The notes under the pieces are model-generated. The model saw nothing but the letters and a program-made list of their open reading frames with translations, made no database searches and was not told the origin of the DNA. Shown piece after piece: positions 61,874 through 64,000 of a DNA stretch of 64,000 nucleotides. A program made the translations under genes and the position numbers. The number at the start of each line of letters is the position of its first letter. Position 1 is the first letter of the stretch. Origin of the DNA: Theristus sp. LFF4_11 (lineage: Eukaryota > Nematoda > Chromadorea > Monhysterida > Xyalidae). The stretch covers positions 56,113 to 120,112 of the forward strand of contig JASANC010005261.1 of assembly GCA_030248135.1 (NCBI GenBank), read 5' to 3'.

Positions 61874-63619
61874 TCAGTCTTGCTCTCTTTGCAGTTTGTC
61901 CTCCTGTTCACTGAGTACGCTCATGTAATGCGACCAATAAAATAAGTTGAACATTGCAAACAACATTGGGAACATGTACTGCGAGATGCCGTCAATACGC
62001 AGTGCGAGCCAGTCTTTGCGCCAACGCCGTTGCACCGCCAACAGTTTTTCTTTTGCATCTTCGTCGCTTGCCGCTGCTGATTGTTGATTGGTTGTTGGTT
62101 GTTGTGACGGTTGTTGCTGATAATGGCTGTTCGTTCCCGGTGGCTGTTGATATTGCTGGTGTTGCACCAACAGTTGCTGCTGTTCAGCCGAATAGGGTGA
62201 CTGTAAAAAAATTCGACGTTTTGATTTGCCTTTCCTTTAAACTTTTGCAGTACAACATGTGTTCACGACAAAGTATTCAAGATATCAAGATAGAGATAAA
62301 GCGGCATTCATAGAGCAGTATTCATAGCGCAACGCGCCCTCCCCAACAAATTCTTAAGGGGCATTCATGAAGCAATATTTAGTGAGCGCGTAGCTGTGTT
62401 AAAACATAGCTACGCGTCGCTCTACTTCATGAATGCCCCTTCAGCAACTAAGCGAACCTTCGTTATTATTCGCTGTGTGTACTCAGAGGCAGGCCTTTGT
62501 CCATGAGCACCGTGGGCACACGAGCACGGACTTTGTTTTTTGACGCTGCCATGCCTGCCGTGTCAGAGGCGACCGTCATCAGGCCGAAGCCAGGTGCCCC
62601 CTGTAGCCGTAGTCATTGTTACGTCAGCCAGACCAACGGCGACACCTGCGGCGCTGCTTTCGTCAGCGAGCCAATAGCGCTACCTGCAACGAAAAATGGT
62701 GCAACAGATTTGTTGCAGTGGCACGCAACAATGTGCAATGTATGCACCTCTTGCAGTGCAAGCTAAGATGTGGTTGTGGCGCAGTTTGACACGCACTGCA
62801 GCTTGTTGATGTAGCAGGCACATGCACAAAACACTCTGCCTGCTTGTGTTTTTCACACAGGAAAGACTCGAAAGCACGCACGTACATAAATCAGGCTGGG
62901 TTCGCTCGTATTCCGCGCAGGATAGCCTTGCAGGTTGTTGATGATTTTGTAAACTGCCTACTCCGTTGCACTGCATGTCAAACTATTAACTGCATTGCAT
63001 ATTGCACTGCCAGTTCAGTTGCACTGCAGTTTGCACTACAATTTACATTGTTATTTTTTGCCTACAAAAATATGTGTTGCATGTCACACTGGAAAAATGT
63101 TGTCGTGTTGCCATTCGAGGAATATGTTGCAAAATCGCAGAAATTGTTGCCAAAAACGGTTAGACATGTTCCATTGTCAAAATGATGGCACCAAAATGGC
63201 AAAAACTGTCTGCAAGCAGCAAGGCAACTTGCCTGTGTGCGACTTCGGTTGTTGTTTGCTGCTTGGCGGCTGGTCGGTGAATGCCACATGCCGATTGACG
63301 TTCGGCGTGTGCGGGTGCAGCGCGTTGCCGGTGCCGTCCACTGGCTGGCCACTGCCGTAGTGCGCCGGGCTCGTCAGATTCTCGGCACTTCGGTGCGCCC
63401 TCGCGTCTGGCATGAGCAGTCCGTCGCCGCTGGACGTTTTTTCGGGCAGATGAAAGTCGGACTGGTAGTGCTGCTGAGCGGGCGAGCCGAGGTGCACGTC
63501 GAAATGGAGCAGCTGGTGGTTGGCGCTTTCGGCCGTGGCGAATGGCGCGTTCGGTGGCACCGGGCAGCTCGCCATGACACTCGCGGGCCCGTTGCTGCTC
63601 TGCAGCGTGCCTGGCTTCC
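61874..63619 (-). CDS. Cys-loop ligand-gated ion channel, 3' part (M3-M4 loop and M4)
   Basis: The last exon (61874-62200) encodes a Gln-rich loop (VQHQQYQQPPG, then QQQPSQQPTTNQQ), an amphipathic basic helix (LLAVQRRWRKDWLAL), and M4 with the family signature RIDGISQYMFPMLFAMFNLF, then YWSHY, followed by a short charged tail and TGA. An upstream exon (about 63190-63619) continues the cytoplasmic loop (SNGPASVMASCPVPPN, then HFDVHLGSPAQQHY). The M4 form I-D-x-I-S-x-x-x-F-P-x-x-F-x-x-F-N-x-x-Y-W is seen in invertebrate anion-selective GABA/glycine/GluCl-type receptors. Donor choice for the loop exon is unclear (a GC donor CAG|GCAAGT would break phase), so a small exon may lie between. The ligand-binding domain and M1-M3 should lie past 64000. 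Confidence 0.75.
62301..62442. mobile_element. Palindromic MITE, copy 2, in a Cys-loop receptor intron
   Basis: The core 62353-62442 (GGGGCATTCATGAAGCAATA to TTCATGAATGCCCCTT) matches copy 1. To its left another half-end (AAGCGGCATTCATAGAGCAG) and the phrase GCGCAACGCGCCCTCCCCAA (inverse of the copy-1 flank) show a composite of two insertions or a recombinant. Confidence 0.75.
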
Positions 63620-63726
63620 CTGCAACGAGGGTTGTTAGTTTCTTATTGAAAAACCTGCAGTTTTACGCAACAGCAATAACGCACGGCACAATAAAAACAA
63701 AACTGAAGCATTCTAGCGAACAATAA

Positions 63727-63818
63727 AGAAGCATTCAGGAAGCAGCATTTAGTGACGCGTAGCTGTGTTAAAGCATAGCTAAGCATTCACTAAATAATGC
63801 TTCAGGAATGCCGCTTAG
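63727..63818. mobile_element. Palindromic MITE, copy 3
   Basis: AAGAAGCATTCAGGAAGCAG to CTTCAGGAATGCCGCTTA. Same stem with TTTAGTGACGCGTAGCTGTG in the middle. It lies upstream of the loop exon of the Cys-loop receptor gene. Confidence 0.75.
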
Positions 63819-64000
63819 CCAAGACCTTGGACAACGTTATGTTGACAGCTGTGTGGATGAGTTGAAAATTTTTTGAAAGGGCCTAAAAACCGCTGTGCCC
63901 TGTCTAGTCCACAATCGTACAGCAACGTCCGCAGCAGATTCCGTTTACGTTCAGTCGTTGTTAGCAAACTGGCTGCACCTACAAATGATATGCACTGGTT

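Overview
This is a stretch of animal nuclear DNA. Protein-coding genes are split by GT-AG introns of about 30 to 1,200 bp, AATAAA signals are visible, and the recognisable genes are animal or general eukaryotic ones: ARPC4, FRG1, RNF113/CWC24, an HDHD3-type HAD phosphatase, a membrane RING-CH (MARCH-type) E3 ligase, a GMC oxidoreductase, the 3' end of a Cys-loop receptor, and probable ionotropic glutamate receptor and tipE/KCNMB-like exons. The species cannot be named from the sequence. The small compact genes, three same-strand genes with gaps under 300 bp, the high load of BEL/Pao, Ty3/gypsy, mariner-like and fold-back elements, and degenerate TTAGGN tracts suggest an invertebrate, perhaps an ecdysozoan. 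That last step is inference.

Layout. 1-2.6 kb and 13-16.35 kb are unusual noncoding blocks rich in alternating pyrimidine-purine steps (CA/TG/TA). 2.6-12.6 kb is repeat-rich: a CCGGAA-array element, a decayed BEL/Pao fragment (7.2-8.4 kb), a fold-back mariner (10.1-11.2 kb) and one possible Gln/His-rich first exon. 16.8-25.5 kb, minus strand, holds three genes in transcription order FRG1, HAD phosphatase, RNF113. I assembled each across all its introns, and the splice phases agree. 25.8-30.7 kb holds a CCGGAA element, a poor-quality stretch and a young LTR element whose only ORF joins Gag to an integrase tail. 31.1-36.4 kb, plus strand, has two tandem paralogous secreted Cys-rich proteins (dermatopontin-like) and a MARCH-type ligase. 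36.8-40.0 kb, minus strand, is a GMC oxidoreductase whose 5' end runs into homopolymer sequence of doubtful quality (39.98-40.6 kb).

40.6-53 kb is almost wholly repeats: fold-back elements, a ~148 bp satellite, tandem duplications and AT-rich interspersed repeats. 53.2-55.5 kb, plus strand, is a complete ARPC4 with a hAT-type MITE in intron 1. 55.7-56.85 kb is a palindromic mariner. 58.0-60.9 kb, plus strand, holds membrane-protein exons, one fused to a 53-bp x 8 tandem array. 61.9-64 kb, minus strand, is the 3' part of a Cys-loop receptor gene that continues past the window.

Functional links: FRG1 and RNF113/CWC24 are both spliceosome-associated and lie in one possible polycistronic unit. 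Three ion-channel-type genes (tipE/KCNMB-like, iGluR-like, Cys-loop) cluster at the right end. All family calls come from reading translated motifs by eye; no database search was run.
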